A stretch of DNA of 64,000 bases, from contig DATHVR010000151.1 in the NCBI GenBank assembly GCA_035461175.1, forward strand, positions 1 through 64,000, given 5' to 3'. The DNA comes from DATHVR01 sp035461175. Lineage in GTDB: Bacteria; Actinomycetota; Acidimicrobiia; Spongiisociales; ZC4RG35. Made by a program: the position numbers and the translations under genes. Below, one piece after another: positions 35,623-44,338 of the stretch (the stretch's first letter is position 1; each line of letters opens with the position of its first letter). The notes under the pieces are model-generated. The model worked only from the letters and a program-made list of their open reading frames with translations, had not been told where the DNA came from and made no database searches.

Positions 35623-36093
35623 ATGGACCAGGGACCCGTCGTTCTCGAACCGTCTTCTCCCCTCGAGACAGAGGCGGCCACGCTGATCGCCGAGCTCAAC
35701 TCCTTTCTCGACGACCTCTACCACCCCGACGACAACCATTTCTGGCTCGAGCCCGACGAGGTGGACGGTGTCCGGGGCGTCTTCTTCATCGCCCGCCTCG
35801 ACGGCCGGTCGGTGGGGTGCGGGGCGGTGCGGATGCTGGATGGGGGTCGGGCGGAGGTGAAGCGGATGTACGTTCGACCCGATGCCCGAGGACGCGGGGT
35901 CGGTCGGGCCATCCTGGAGCGACTGGCATCTGAGGCCGCCGCCCGCCACGCCCGGGAACTGGTGCTGGAGATGGGGGACAACCAACCCGGGGCACGCGCC
36001 CTCTACGACTCGTTCGGATTCACACCGATCCCGTGTTTCGGCGAGTATCTGGCCACCCCTAAGAGCGTCTGCCTGGGCAAGCTCCTCACCTGA
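35623..36093 (+). CDS. GNAT-family N-acetyltransferase
   Basis: 156 residues from ATG 35623. Acetyl-CoA site VKRMYVRPDARGRGVGRAILERL and the terminal YDSFGFTPIP mark a GNAT. The substrate is unknown. Its end overlaps the convergent sugar dehydrogenase gene by 8 bases. Confidence 0.88.
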   Translation: MDQGPVVLEPSSPLETEAATLIAELNSFLDDLYHPDDNHFWLEPDEVDGVRGVFFIARLDGRSVGCGAVRMLDGGRAEVKRMYVRPDARGRGVGRAILERLASEAAARHARELVLEMGDNQPGARALYDSFGFTPIPCFGEYLATPKSVCLGKLLT

Positions 36094-37303
36094 GGGGATC
36101 GAGACGCAGGATCCGGTCCGTGGTGAGCACGTAGACCTCGCCGGCGCCGTCGACTCCGAACGACACCACCCGGCCCACCGTCCCCACCCCGTCGGTGTGG
36201 TCATCGACCGATCCGTCGCGACCGACCGAGCGCAGGTATCCGCCGCAGTAGTCGGAGAAGAGAAACCGACCGTCGAGCTCGGGGATGGCCGAACCTGAAT
36301 AGACCACTCCCCCGGTCACGGCACAGCTGCCTCCATCTCCGCGTGCGATCTCGACCAGGGGCATGGTGAGGTCGTCACTCTCGCACGGGTCGACCGAGTA
36401 GCAGTGGGCCCCCTCCATCAGCGGCCACCCGTAGTTGATTCCCTGGCGGACGACGTCGGCCAGGTCGATCTCCTCGTAGGCCCCCTGGCCGACGTCGGCG
36501 ATCCAGATGAGGTCGTCGTCAATCCAGAACCGCCACGGGTTGCGCAGCCCGTACTGCCACAGGGTTGCCTCGCCGCCGTCGACATCGATGCGGACCAGGC
36601 CCCCGAGCAGCGTGTCCAGATTCTGGCCGTTGCCGTAGCGGTCCCCGGCTCCGCCTCCGTCGCCCAGGCCCAGGTAGAGGGCGCCGTCGGGACCGAACTG
36701 GATCATGCCGCCGTTGTGGTTGCCGGCCGGCTGATCCACCGTCAGCAGCACCCGTTCCGAGCCGGGATCGGCCTTCGTGCCCTCCAGTGCCATCTCGGAC
36801 ACCACCGTGTCCCCGGCATCATCGGTGTAATGGAGAAACAGGCGGGCGTCGTCGTCGGGATGACGGGCCAGGCCGAGCAGGCCCCGCTCTCCGTCCACCG
36901 TGGTGCGGGAAGAGATGTCGAGGACCTCGTCGCCCAGGCCCGCTTCGTCGAGCACCATCACCACCCCGGCCCGCGTCGCCGCCAGGGCGAATGGATCACC
37001 GGGGCGGGCGGTGACGACGATGGGAAAGGAGACCTCGGCCACGGTGGCGTACTCCAGGCCCTGCAGCTCGGGCAACGACGAGGTCATGACGGGGGTGCTG
37101 GTGGACGGGACAGAGCCGGCGGCGGTGGTGTCGGTGGTCGCACTCGTGGTGGGCGAGGGGGCGGATGACGAAGAAGTGGACCCGGAGGCCGTCGTTGCCG
37201 TCGCTCCTGTGGAAGGCGGGGCGGAGGCGGGTGAGGGCTCCTCGGCGCAAGCGGCCACGGCGACGGCGAACACGACAAGCGCTACCAGCATTCGGACCCT
37301 CAC
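36086..37303 (-). CDS. PQQ-dependent sugar dehydrogenase-like lipoprotein
   Basis: 405 residues. Lipobox VAAC, Ser/Thr-rich linker of about 45 residues, then a six-bladed propeller of the soluble aldose/glucose dehydrogenase (GSDH) family: GERGLLGLARHP, NHNGG, LGDGGGAGD, YGLRNPWRF, ADVGQGAYEEID, INYGWP. The His and Arg positions that hold PQQ and Ca are in place by motif. It would oxidise sugars outside the membrane; no PQQ synthesis genes are in view. Confidence 0.88.
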   Translation of the reverse strand: MRVRMLVALVVFAVAVAACAEEPSPASAPPSTGATATTASGSTSSSSAPSPTTSATTDTTAAGSVPSTSTPVMTSSLPELQGLEYATVAEVSFPIVVTARPGDPFALAATRAGVVMVLDEAGLGDEVLDISSRTTVDGERGLLGLARHPDDDARLFLHYTDDAGDTVVSEMALEGTKADPGSERVLLTVDQPAGNHNGGMIQFGPDGALYLGLGDGGGAGDRYGNGQNLDTLLGGLVRIDVDGGEATLWQYGLRNPWRFWIDDDLIWIADVGQGAYEEIDLADVVRQGINYGWPLMEGAHCYSVDPCESDDLTMPLVEIARGDGGSCAVTGGVVYSGSAIPELDGRFLFSDYCGGYLRSVGRDGSVDDHTDGVGTVGRVVSFGVDGAGEVYVLTTDRILRLDPLR

Positions 37304-37357
37304 CCCGGGGACGCTATCGCGCTCCCGTCACAAACCGCATGGCTACGCTCAGCGCCC

Positions 37358-38712
37358 GTGTCGACGCCCATCACCGTGAAGAACGACCGCAGCGCACTCC
37401 GGGCATGGGCCATGTACGACTGGGCCAACTCTGCCTATTCGACCGTGATCGCCGGCGCCGTCCTCCCCGCCTATTTCGCCGCCTCCGTTGTGCCCGAAGA
37501 GGGATACCGCCTCTTCGGACGCATCTGGGCCGGCGACAGCCTGTGGGGCCTGGTGGCCGGCTTCGGACCGCTGGTGATGTTCCTGCTAGTGCCGATCCTC
37601 GGGGCGATCGCCGACTTCTCCGCCTCCAAGAGGCGGTTCCTCAGGTTCTTCGCTCTCACCGGATCGATCTTCACCATCCTGCTCTTGTTCGCCGCCCCGG
37701 TCGGGTGCTCACCACGATGGGCCTGTTCCTCCTCGCCCAGATGGGCTTCGTGGCCGCCAACGTGTTCTACGACGGCTTTCTACCCGACCTGACCACCGAC
37801 GAGACCATCGACCGCGAGTCCTCCCGGGGATTCGCGCTCGGGTACATCGGCGGTGGCGTCTATCTGCTCATCGCGGTGGGTCTGATCCTGGCCGAGCCCT
37901 TCGGCGAGGAGTTGACGACCCGGATCGCCATCGCCGGAGCGGGAGTGTGGTGGATGGGATTCGCCCTGTGGGCGATTCCCCGGATCCCGGAAGTCGGCGT
38001 CTCCCAGCCGCTCCCCGCCCGACTGGCCCACCTCACCCCCATCAACGCCTACCTTCGGATCGGATTCGGCCGCACCTGGGGGACGGCGAAACGCCTGACC
38101 GCCTTCCCCCAGCTCCTTCTGTTCGTGGTGGCGTTCATTCTCTACAACGATGGGGTCCAGACCACGATCAACATCTCGGGCGCCTACGCCTCCAGCACCC
38201 TCGACCTGGACCCGACCACGATCATCCTCGCCTTCTTGATCGTCCAGTTCATCGCCTACTTCGGGGCCCTCGGGTTCGGCAAACTCAGCTATCGCCTCGG
38301 GATCAAGCGAGCACTGCTCACTTCGCTGGTGATCTGGACCTCGATCGCCATCGCTGCCTTCTTCCTACCGGAAGGTGAGACGCTCCCCTTCCTGGCCCTG
38401 GCGGTGGTGATCGGGTTCGTGCTCGGAGGCGTCCAGGCACTGTCGCGGAGCCTCTACGGATCGATGATTCCTGCCCAGGCTTCGGCCGAGTTCTATGGCT
38501 TCTACTCGGTGTTCTCGAAATTCTCCGCCATCTGGGGTCCGTTCCTATTCGCCTTCATCGGAAACATCTCCGGCTCCTCCCGCTATGCCATCCTGTCCCT
38601 GGTCGTTTTCTTCGCCCTGGGCGGATTCCTCCTGTTCCGGGTCGACATCGAGGCCGCCCGAGCCTCCCGGGGCCGCTGGTCCTTCGAGGCCGATGAGACC
38701 GAGGTCCATTGA
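37358..38712 (+). pseudogene. UMF1-family MFS transporter, frameshifted
   Basis: The first ~115 codons (from GTG 37358: RAWAMYDWANSAYSTVI, GAIADFSASKRR) and the rest (TTMGLFLLAQMGFVAANVFYDGFLPDL onward, to 38712) are both good UMF1 transporter sequence but lie in different frames. The break is at about 37702-37706 near GTCGGGTGCTC, where one base seems missing. Rejoined, it would be about 450 residues with 12 helices. Either a real recent mutation or a consensus error; the flanks show no decay. Confidence 0.85.
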
Positions 38713-38730
38713 TCACGTAGAGTTGGTGCC

Positions 38731-39105
38731 ATGACCGACGATCGCAACTTCGAAGATGGCCCCGCCGACCCGGCTCCGCCCGAGCTCGAGCCCGAACTCG
38801 CCGAGGACCGTCCACACGAGACCGCGCCGGTCACCGTCTCCGAACCGTCGGCCGGAATCCCGTGGCGACTGGGCCTGTTCCTCTTGCTGGCGGTGGTGGT
38901 CGTGATCTTCGCCGTCCAGAACACCCAGGAGGTGGAACTGGAGTTCCTCGGGTGGTCGTGGCAGCTGCCTCTCGTGATCATCATCACGATCACGGTGGTG
39001 GTGTCGGTGCTCCTCGACGAGATCCTGGGAGGGATCATCAAGGGGCGCCGTCGCAAGCGCCGGGTCGAACGCAGCGAGCTCAAGCGGCTCCGCAGCGAGA
39101 GGTGA
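38731..39105 (+). CDS. LapA-domain membrane protein
   Basis: 124 residues: an acidic Pro-rich cytoplasmic start, helix 1 (LGLFLLLAVVVVIFAVQN), the LapA/DUF1049 mark QNTQEVELEFLGW, helix 2 (LPLVIIITITVVVSVLL), and a basic tail. LapA-like proteins belong to the envelope or LPS-assembly family but have no firm role in actinobacteria. Its TGA overlaps the next start as GTGA. Confidence 0.85.
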   Translation: MTDDRNFEDGPADPAPPELEPELAEDRPHETAPVTVSEPSAGIPWRLGLFLLLAVVVVIFAVQNTQEVELEFLGWSWQLPLVIIITITVVVSVLLDEILGGIIKGRRRKRRVERSELKRLRSER

Positions 39106-39929
39106 GCCTCCGGCTCCTGCTGGTCCTTCTCGTCTTCGGCCTCGCCTCTTCGGCCTGTTACGAGCCGTCCCCATCGCCGGATGACTCGGCCCCGGAGGCC
39201 TCGGCCCGGGTTTGGCCGGACGTGCTCGACGGCGACAGTCTGCGCACCCCGGACGGCGTCGAATACCGACTGATCGGCATCAACGCCCCCGACCGGGGAG
39301 AGTGCCTGGCCGAGGCTGCCGCCGGACGGCTGGAGGATCTGGTCGAGGAGGGAGTGGTATTCGAGACCGACGCCGAACTCGAGGACCAGTTCGGTCGGCG
39401 ATTGGTGTACGTCTACGCCGGTGACGTCCTCGTAAACGAACGCCTGGTCGAGGAAGGATTGGCCCTGGGCCTGCACAGCGATCCCAACTCGCTTGCCGCC
39501 GAGCGGATCTTCTCGGCGATGGCGCGGGCGGTGGCGGCCCGGGTGGGACTGTGGGATCCCGAGGCGTGTGGGGGCGGAACGGTGACCTCACTCGAGGTCG
39601 TCGAGGTCCAGGCCGACCCTCGGGGGCCGGATGAGGATCATCTCGATGAGGAGTTTGTCGTGCTGGAGAACACCGGCACCGAGGCACTCGATCTCACCGG
39701 GTGGGGCATCCGGGACGAGTCAACCCGCAACCGCTACCGGTTCCCGGACGGCTTCGCCCTCCCCCCGGGTGAACGGGTCACGATCACCTCGGGCTCCGGT
39801 CCCCTTGGCTTCGGCACCGACTCCCCGATATGGAACAACGCCGGCGACACCGTGTTCGTGGTCGATCCGGGGGGACGATTCGTGACTTTTGCCTCCACCT
39901 CCGAATCGGGCAACGTCGGCGCCAACTAG
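39102..39929 (+). CDS. Thermonuclease-like plus lamin-tail-domain lipoprotein
   Basis: 275 residues from GTG 39102, overlapping the LapA gene stop. Lipobox SSAC (about residue 19), then an SNase-like domain (about 35-155: DGDSLRTPDGVEYRLIGINAPD, EDQFGRRLVYVYAGDVLVNERLVEEG) and a lamin-tail domain (about 165-270: DEEFVVLENTGTEALDLTGWGIRD). The SNase active-site pattern is largely kept (Asp in DGDS, Arg in GRRLVYV). An exported anchored nuclease is likely. Confidence 0.88.
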   Translation: MSLRLLLVLLVFGLASSACYEPSPSPDDSAPEASARVWPDVLDGDSLRTPDGVEYRLIGINAPDRGECLAEAAAGRLEDLVEEGVVFETDAELEDQFGRRLVYVYAGDVLVNERLVEEGLALGLHSDPNSLAAERIFSAMARAVAARVGLWDPEACGGGTVTSLEVVEVQADPRGPDEDHLDEEFVVLENTGTEALDLTGWGIRDESTRNRYRFPDGFALPPGERVTITSGSGPLGFGTDSPIWNNAGDTVFVVDPGGRFVTFASTSESGNVGAN

Positions 39930-39956
39930 GCTGACCTCTTCCCCGAGGAGGCATGG

Positions 39957-40256
39957 ATGGCACTCAAGGACACCCTCAAGAATCTGTTCGGCAAGGCCCA
40001 GGAGAGCGCCGCCGAAGCCGCCGAGAAGGCCAGGCCCATGATGGAAAAGGCCAAAGAAACCGCCGCCGAAGCCGCCGAAAAGGCCAAGCCCATGATGGAA
40101 AAGGCCAAGGAGGCCGCGAGCGAGGTCGCCGACAAAGCCAAGGGAGCTGGAGAGTCTGCCGCTGCCAAGGCCGGCGACGCCGCCCAGACCATGGCCGACA
40201 AGACCGCCGAGGCAGCCGAGGCCGTGGCCGAGGTCACCGACGAAACCGAACGCTGA
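39957..40256 (+). CDS. Small Ala/Lys/Glu-rich LEA-like repeat protein
   Basis: 99 residues made almost wholly of A, E, K, M and D, in an amphipathic helical pattern. An 18-residue unit (AAEAAEKA-PMMEKAKE) occurs twice in tandem, seen as a 54-bp DNA repeat with few changes, then decays. This resembles group 3 LEA or actinobacterial antitoxin-like helix proteins. GGAGG lies 5 bases before the ATG. Role in drying, salt or heat tolerance is inferred from composition. Confidence 0.7.
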   Translation: MALKDTLKNLFGKAQESAAEAAEKARPMMEKAKETAAEAAEKAKPMMEKAKEAASEVADKAKGAGESAAAKAGDAAQTMADKTAEAAEAVAEVTDETER

Positions 40257-40260
40257 CCGC

Positions 40261-41442
40261 ATGACACGGGTGTCGCACCGGCTGGCTGCCATTTCGGAGT
40301 CGGCCACGATGGCCATCACAGCTCGCGCCGCCGCTCTCAAAGCGGCGGGCGAGGACGTCATCAGCTTCGGTGCCGGAGAACCGGATTTCCCCACCCCCGA
40401 CCACATCGTCGAGGCGGCGATCGCCGCGGTACGCGACCCTGTCAACCACCACTACACCGCGGCCGGAGGACTGGCCGATCTGCGGGAGGCGGTAGTCGCC
40501 AACGCGGGCCAGTTCTCGAACCTCGAGATCTCCCCCGGCCAGGTCGTGATCACCAACGGCGGCAAGCAGGCCGTGTACACCGCCTTCCAGGCTCTTCTGG
40601 ATCCTGGTGACGAGGCCCTGGTGCCGGCGCCGTACTGGGTCACCTATCCCGAGGCGATCTCGCTCACCGGCGCCCGGGCGATCGAGGTGCCGACCACGAT
40701 CGACGTTGGCTTCAAGGTGACCCCCGAGATTCTCGAGCGTCACCGCACGGCGGCCACCAAGCTCCTCGTCTTCGTGTCTCCCTCCAACCCGACCGGCGCC
40801 GTCTACGACCACGCCGAAGTCGAGGCGGTGGCACGCTGGGCGGCCGACCACGGGATCTGGGTGGTCACCGACGAGATCTATCAGCGTCTCGTCTACGGCG
40901 ATGCCCGTTTCGTCAGCCTCCCCGGGGCGTTCCCCGACCTCGGCGACCGGTGGGTGGTCGTCAGCGGAGTCGCCAAGTCCTACGCGATGACCGGCTGGCG
41001 GGTGGGATGGCTGATCGGGCCCCCCGACGTCGTCTCGGCCTCCCTCAAGCTCCAGTCACACCTCACTTCCAACGTCGCCAACGTCAGCCAGCGGGCGGCG
41101 GTGGCCGCTCTGACCGGCTCCCAGGACGTCGTCGAGGAGATGCGTCAGGCCTTCGATCGACGGCGGCGTCTGGCCGTGAAGGCCATCTCCGAGATGAGCG
41201 GAGTCCGCTGTCTCGAGCCGCAGGGTGCCTTCTACCTCTTTCCCGACCTGTCGGCCTTCATCGGCGACCGCTTCCGCTCGAGCGCCGACCTGGTGGCCTG
41301 GATCCTGGACGAGGCCCGGGTCGCCCTGGTCCCGGGAGAGGGATTCGGTGCCCCCGGCTACGCCCGCCTTTCCTATGCGCTCGCCGACCAGGACCTGGCG
41401 ACCGGCTTGGAGCGAATGGGCGACGCCCTCGCTTCGCTCTGA
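40261..41442 (+). CDS. Class I aspartate/aromatic aminotransferase
   Basis: 393 residues, PLP fold type I. FGAGEPDFPTP, NGGKQAVY, SPSNPTG, the Asp/Tyr pair VTDEIYQRLVY, PLP Lys239 in SGVAKSYAMTGWRVGW, and a terminal RLSYAL arginine. Most similar in pattern to the AspB group of bacterial aspartate aminotransferases. It starts 4 bp after the LEA-like gene. Confidence 0.9.
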   Translation: MTRVSHRLAAISESATMAITARAAALKAAGEDVISFGAGEPDFPTPDHIVEAAIAAVRDPVNHHYTAAGGLADLREAVVANAGQFSNLEISPGQVVITNGGKQAVYTAFQALLDPGDEALVPAPYWVTYPEAISLTGARAIEVPTTIDVGFKVTPEILERHRTAATKLLVFVSPSNPTGAVYDHAEVEAVARWAADHGIWVVTDEIYQRLVYGDARFVSLPGAFPDLGDRWVVVSGVAKSYAMTGWRVGWLIGPPDVVSASLKLQSHLTSNVANVSQRAAVAALTGSQDVVEEMRQAFDRRRRLAVKAISEMSGVRCLEPQGAFYLFPDLSAFIGDRFRSSADLVAWILDEARVALVPGEGFGAPGYARLSYALADQDLATGLERMGDALASL

Positions 41443-41517
41443 GGTGCGCTAAGCCCGAACTGAATCGCTCTCGGTGATAGCAGCCGAAGGATTCTCCAGA
41501 TTCTCTCAGGCGAGCTC

Positions 41518-41952
41518 CCCATCAGCCGCAGGAATCCGGCCCAGCGCTCATGCATCTCAACGACAACGGAGTCGCCCAGCATCGCCGCCTTGTCCTCCAG
41601 CAGCGCCAACACCACCTCCCCTGGCTTTCCGTACACCTCGATGGAGTGAAGATCGATCAGATCGGCGAACTCGCCAAAGGCGACACGGCCCACCTCCAGG
41701 TGGTATCGCAAGGAATCGGAGTCGGGTGGACGGACACGACGGTCATGTTCCGTCCTCAGCGTCGATGTAGAAGTCGTAGGCGATCAGCTGCGGCTCCTTC
41801 TCCTGGATGCAGTCAACCAGGTTCTCGACCCGCCGTGCCACTTCCTCCCGGGCGCCTTCTCGGATCGTAGAACGATCGATGTAGAAGATGGGCCCGAACA
41901 CGAATCTCCCTCGTCGCTCCCTTCCGACCATAGGCGAACCCACAGACGCCAT
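41518..41952 (-). pseudogene. Antibiotic-biosynthesis-monooxygenase-like protein, two frameshifts
   Basis: This 560-bp gap (41443-42002) has no intact gene but a broken one. Frame 1 reads FGPIFYIDRSTIREGAR to IAYDFYIDAEDGT then TGA; the second frame gives MTVVSVHP; the third gives LRYHLEVGRVAFGEFADLI to HERWAGFLRL. Joined, they match a small ABM-like domain family with its usual order. One base is missing near 41743 and another near 41730. Past 41520 the frame has no recognisable content. Confidence 0.75.
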
Positions 41953-42002
41953 CCACTCTCGCTTCGGTTAGGGCCCCTGACAGCCCGCCTACACTCCTCG
42001 CC

Positions 42003-43085
42003 ATGGTCGAACTCGGGCACGCCGCAAAGGCAATGGTGCTCGTCGAGCCCCGCCAGCTTGCCGCCACCAAGATCCCATCCCAGCCGGTGGCGGCGGGTGG
42101 TTGGCTCGCCGTAGAAGCTACGGCGATATCGGGGGCCGACGTCCAGGCCTGGCACGGCGAGAGACGTGAAGTGCAATACCCCCTCATCCCCGGCCACCAG
42201 GTGGTGGGACGGATCGCCATCGCCGACGACACCATCCCCTACGAGATCGGCACCCGGGTGGTACTGGAGCCGGTGATCCGGTGCGGACAATGCAACCGCT
42301 GCAAGCTCGGCCTGGCCACCTGCCAGATGCGCAAGCCTTCCAACACCTACGGTCTCATCCCCTCCACCGAGCCCCCGGCGCTGTGGGGGGGAATGGCCGA
42401 GTACCTCTACATCGATCCCCACGCCACGATCCACCCCGTCACCGACGACGTCCCGGCCGAGGTCGCCACCTCGGTCCATTCTCTCGCCACCGGCCACACC
42501 TGGGCGGTGCAACTGCCCGACCTGCGTGCGGGCGACAGGGTGCTGATCCTGGGTCCGGGACCGCGGGGGCTGGCCTGTGTGCTCGCTGCCAAGGCGGCGG
42601 GAGCGTTCTGGGTGGGGATCACCGGGCTCTCTCACGACCGGGACCGCCTCGACCTCGCCCTCCGCCTCGGCGCCGACATGGCCCTCGACATCGAACGCCA
42701 TCCCGACCTGGCCAGCTCCATCGCCGACTCGACCGGCTGCCGCCCCGACATCGTCGTCGACGTCACCTCGGACGATCCCGAGGCGGTGTTCACCGCGCTC
42801 GATATCGTCCGCTCCGGCGGACGAGTTGTGCTTGCCTCCACCAAGGGCAACCGGGCCCTCCACTTCTTCTCCGACGTTCTCGTCACCAAGCAGCTACTCG
42901 TCCGGGGCGCCATGGGCGCCTCCACCGAGAGCTACGCCTGGGCCACCGAGCGGATCGCCACCGACGAGCGCGTCGACGGCCTGGTATCGCATCAGTTCCC
43001 CCTCGACGAGGCCCAGCGGGCAATGCAGGCGGCGGCGGGACTGCTCGGACACGACGAGCTGATCGCGGTGGCGGTCACCTTCTGA
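42003..43085 (+). CDS. Zinc-type MDR dehydrogenase with altered catalytic site
   Basis: 360 residues. Structural zinc loop CGQCNRCKLGLATC and Rossmann GPGPRGLA are present. The usual catalytic Cys-Gly-x-Asp is SGAD (Ser43) and the usual GHE is GHQ (His65-Gln66), so catalytic zinc binding is probably changed or lost. Substrate unknown. Its TGA overlaps a possible CTG start of the next gene. Confidence 0.8.
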   Translation: MVELGHAAKAMVLVEPRQLAATKIPSQPVAAGGWLAVEATAISGADVQAWHGERREVQYPLIPGHQVVGRIAIADDTIPYEIGTRVVLEPVIRCGQCNRCKLGLATCQMRKPSNTYGLIPSTEPPALWGGMAEYLYIDPHATIHPVTDDVPAEVATSVHSLATGHTWAVQLPDLRAGDRVLILGPGPRGLACVLAAKAAGAFWVGITGLSHDRDRLDLALRLGADMALDIERHPDLASSIADSTGCRPDIVVDVTSDDPEAVFTALDIVRSGGRVVLASTKGNRALHFFSDVLVTKQLLVRGAMGASTESYAWATERIATDERVDGLVSHQFPLDEAQRAMQAAAGLLGHDELIAVAVTF

Positions 43086-44338
43086 CCCAGGCGGGCCCAG
43101 TAGGTTCCGGGCGCTCGATCCCGGATTCCGTCTCCCGGCGGGCCACCTGGTCATGGGTGGTCTACGACCTGGCCAACACGATCTTCGCCCTCGGGGTGAT
43201 CGGCCTCTACTTCCCGGCCTGGCTGAGCGAAGCCGGCCTGGCCGACTCGGCCCTCTCCTTCGTCGAGGCCGGAGCCGGGATCGCAGTGGTGTTCCTGGCC
43301 CCCTGGATCGGAGCCCGCACCGATGCCGTTGGGCGGCGGGTCCCGGCGCTGGTCGTCACCACCCTGGTGGCAGTGGCCGCCACGGCGACGCTGGCCTCGG
43401 GGCCGGTGTGGCTTTCGCTGGCGGCGCTGACCGTGGCTCTGATCGCCTTCAACACCGGCTCGGTGGTGTATGACGCCCTCCTCCCACTTGTGTCGACTCC
43501 GGCCACCCGGGGCACCGTCTCGGGCCTGGGCGTGGGGGTGGGTTATCTGGGGTCCTTCGTCGGCCTCGGAATCGGAACGGTGACCCTGGAGGTACTCGAT
43601 CTGGGCTACCCGCTCACCTTTCAACTCCTGGCCGCCGGCTTCCTGCTGTTTGCTCTCCCCTCCTTCTTCTGGATCGGCGAACCCGTCCGCTCCCATCCCC
43701 GGCCCCCGGGTCTGAGCGACGTGGTCGGTCGTCTGATCCGCTCGTGGCGGCTGGCCGCCACCCTGCCGGGAATGGTCCGCTTCCTAGTGGGACGTTTCCT
43801 CTACACCGACGCCATCAACACCCTGATCGGCGGTTTTCTGGCGATCTACGCCATCCAGGAGCTGGGCCTCGATACCGCCCAGACCCGGGTGTTGCTGGCA
43901 TTGGCCATCGCCGCCGCCATTCCCGGCAGCTTCGGGGCTGGCTGGGCGGTGCGCCGCTTCGGAGCCCTGCCGGTGCTGCGGGTGACGCTGGGGGCCTGGC
44001 TGGTGGCTCTGGGGGCGGGCATCCTCGCCGGGATCGACGGCAACCTGACGTTGGCGTGGGCGATCGGCCCGCTGGGCGGCGCCGCCCTGGGGGCGACATG
44101 GACCGCCGATCGGGTGCTGATGACCGACATCAGCCCTCCCGAGCATCTGGGCGAGATGTACGGCCTGTACGCCACCGTGGGCCGCTTCGCCACCATCCTC
44201 GGCCCGCTGGTGTGGGCGGCGGTGGTGGACGGTCTCGGGCTGGATCGAACCTGGGCGCTGGGGGCGCTGGCCGCCTTCGTCGCCGCCTCCCTCGTGGTGC
44301 TGAGCCGGCTGCGGACGCCGCCTGTCGCTACCGACTAG
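43082..44338 (+). CDS. UMF1-family MFS transporter
   Basis: About 418 residues with 12 helices. SRRATWSWVVYDLANTIFALGV is the family opening and must be included, but no ATG, GTG or TTG lies before it in frame after the upstream stop. CTG 43082, overlapping that stop as CTGA, is the most likely start; GTG 43157 would remove the conserved opening. It is a paralogue of the frameshifted gene at 37.4 kb. Its end overlaps the convergent ADP-ribosylglycohydrolase-like gene by 4 bases. Confidence 0.82.
   Translation: MTQAGPVGSGRSIPDSVSRRATWSWVVYDLANTIFALGVIGLYFPAWLSEAGLADSALSFVEAGAGIAVVFLAPWIGARTDAVGRRVPALVVTTLVAVAATATLASGPVWLSLAALTVALIAFNTGSVVYDALLPLVSTPATRGTVSGLGVGVGYLGSFVGLGIGTVTLEVLDLGYPLTFQLLAAGFLLFALPSFFWIGEPVRSHPRPPGLSDVVGRLIRSWRLAATLPGMVRFLVGRFLYTDAINTLIGGFLAIYAIQELGLDTAQTRVLLALAIAAAIPGSFGAGWAVRRFGALPVLRVTLGAWLVALGAGILAGIDGNLTLAWAIGPLGGAALGATWTADRVLMTDISPPEHLGEMYGLYATVGRFATILGPLVWAAVVDGLGLDRTWALGALAAFVAASLVVLSRLRTPPVATD

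Noticed and set aside
41373..41711. 112-residue minus-strand frame as an intact gene
   Set aside because: Its first part is the third segment of the broken monooxygenase-like gene; the rest runs into the aminotransferase with no similarity.
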